A stretch of 64,000 nucleotides of DNA from Allacma fusca (lineage: Eukaryota; Arthropoda; Collembola; Symphypleona; Sminthuridae): assembly GCA_947179485.1 (NCBI GenBank), contig OX359249.1, positions 34,086,250 through 34,150,249 of the forward strand. Direction: 5' to 3'. The notes beneath the pieces were generated by a model, which did not search any database, had not been told where the DNA came from, and saw nothing but the letters and a program-made list of their open reading frames with translations. A program made the translations under genes and the position numbers. How positions within the stretch are numbered: the stretch's first letter is position 1; each line of letters starts with the position of its first letter. Positions 62,281-64,000 of the stretch are shown in pieces.

Positions 62281-64000
62281 CTGAATAAAAGAATCCGTGG
62301 ACATATTTCGCCATTTGACAAGTAGGCTAGGACGTTTTGCTATTTGCTAGCATTCGCTCCAGCTTCAGCATACAAATACAATTCAGACCACAAAGAGGAA
62401 CAATTGGTACTTTCGCCGATTTAGCTATAAATATAAAGAAAAAAAACATATAAATATTACAACATAAATGCTATAACAGGACTTTTCCAACTATTCATTG
62501 CTCACCATGATTCTTTTTATGTACCATTAAGAAAATATTAACTATTCTAATCTGCTAAGAATAGGTATGAGTCATGAGGCTGTAGGTGCACACCTATGTA
62601 ACCCTTGGGCTTAAAGTCACCATTTGACTTATGACTTTTGTACATTATATGTATGTATGTAAGTAACTTCCTTTTGATGCCCGGTGTGCTTATTTCTAGC
62701 CTTTATTTTCCGAAATGGGAGGCATTAAAGCTAGAAATCCATAACTTTCAAGTTTAGATATACACATAATTACCTAATACCTATACGTCGATGTGTACTT
62801 TTAAGAACCTTCAGTACACCTCAATCCATGACACAATCATCAACCTTATTTTTAACGTGACACATTCACAAAAGGGAAACTTAAACCCCGTCAGTACCAC
62901 AAGGGTAAACAGCGCTTCACTTTTGTACTCATTGTCAGTTAGTTAATGTTTCATGAGGCTTTCAGTGATAGTCACTTGTTGAAAAGTAAATATAACCTCG
63001 TTGCAACAATCCGGATCCATACCAAGCATTTTTTTAAATGGGTAGTAAGCAAGTTTTAATAGTAACATTACTTAATATTAACTACCAAGACCGTGATTAG
63101 TACTGACGTACTCGGGTAAGTATGTATCTAAAACGGTTCATACTTCTTGCATGTGTGAATTTAGAATTTGAATACTTTCGCACCCATGAAAAAATCCAAT
63201 ATGTCAACACTGTGTCTAAACAGCTATGTAATAGATTAATAGATATTGACATAACATGGGTATACTTTTTGGGTATGTCTATTTCTGCTCTGTACGACAA
63301 CTTTCCCAGTTTTGTTTAATCGGTCTTTTAGATCAAAACGTGTAGCCATATATTATTCCTATTATTACATGCGAGTATATCCAAGAAAATGTTTAATCTT
63401 ACTTCAAAAATAGTCCACTTACTTACTGATAGTTGGGTAAGGTTAGGTAGCTCACCCAGTATGCGCAAAACGGCATGCATTCAATGGACAATCTGTTTTT
63501 AAACAGATCCAGAGTAACGAAATATATGTATCTCTACAAAGTTCCCTGTCTGTCTTTTAGCAGAATATAAAATTTTTCCCAACGACTAATTATTACTCTG
63601 TTTTGAAGTGACATACAACAGGGGAAAGATTTGATATTGATGCAAACATTAAATCTGCATTTCCAAGGCCCTGAAAAAATGAATCAACTACAAGAATGAT
63701 AAATACAAACATATTTTTATGCAGATACGGTGCACAGAGTCACAACTTTTTTGTAATTTTTCCCACAAAAACCAGTTCCTCTACTAATACTAATTATGTA
63801 CGTCAGCATCTAACAGAAGCCGGTGGTAGTTCCCGTATTTTAAATTCTTCACATGCCACATTATCTTACATTAGACAAAAAAATTAGAAACAAAACTAAA
63901 TGTAGCTATTTGTAAAAGGTCAAACGAAGAAATAAGGTAAGTAAACTTTGCTGTCCTGCTTGCAAGGTATGACTTATGAGTGGCATACTGTAATAATAAT
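62281..64000. other. Probable upstream intron of the EGF/RING-CH gene
   Basis: No exon recognised on either strand. Because the first visible exon of the minus-strand gene starts inside a codon, this stretch is most likely intron or 5' region of that gene. Confidence 0.45.

Overview
This window is nuclear DNA of an arthropod, almost certainly an insect. It is AT-rich and intron-rich, with GT-AG introns (many only 60-100 bases). It carries an adipokinetic hormone precursor, a secreted-type ferritin and several animal-specific multi-exon genes. I joined exons by hand using splice sites and codon phase. Every multi-exon model below closes in frame at each junction. None has been checked against transcripts. 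The AKH octapeptide (QVNFSPSW) matches one described from dragonflies, but I cannot name the species.

Layout, left to right: ferritin heavy-chain-like gene (+, 5' end outside the window); insulin-degrading enzyme (-, complete, 23 coding exons, 1011 residues); about 4 kb without a recognised gene; a very long SPATA1-like gene (-, 10 coding exons, 1107 residues); a shared upstream region of about 2 kb; Cfp1/CXXC1 (+, complete, 461 residues, but without a CXXC zinc finger); the AKH gene (-), tail-to-tail with Cfp1 and only 26 bases from it; the radial spoke gene RSPH3 (-, 367 residues); a single-exon multi-pass membrane protein (-); a small OTU-type cysteine protease-like gene (-); an unrecognised five-exon gene (-, 398 residues); about 5 kb of non-coding sequence; RalGPS, a Ral guanine nucleotide exchange factor (+, 498 residues); and a large gene (-, 5' end outside the window) for a membrane protein combining an EGF-like motif, seven helices, a RING-CH ubiquitin-ligase domain and two more helices.

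The genes do not form one pathway. Loose themes are sperm/cilium proteins (SPATA1, RSPH3) and metabolism or peptide-hormone handling (AKH, insulin-degrading enzyme, ferritin). The points most worth checking are the missing CXXC domain in Cfp1, the three possible targeting signals of insulin-degrading enzyme (mitochondrial presequence, internal Met37 start, C-terminal SKL), the AKH/Cfp1 antisense overlap, and the EGF/seven-helix/RING-CH protein. One probable hAT-like MITE lies in a large intron of the last gene. I saw no rRNA, convincing tRNA, CRISPR array or viral gene.
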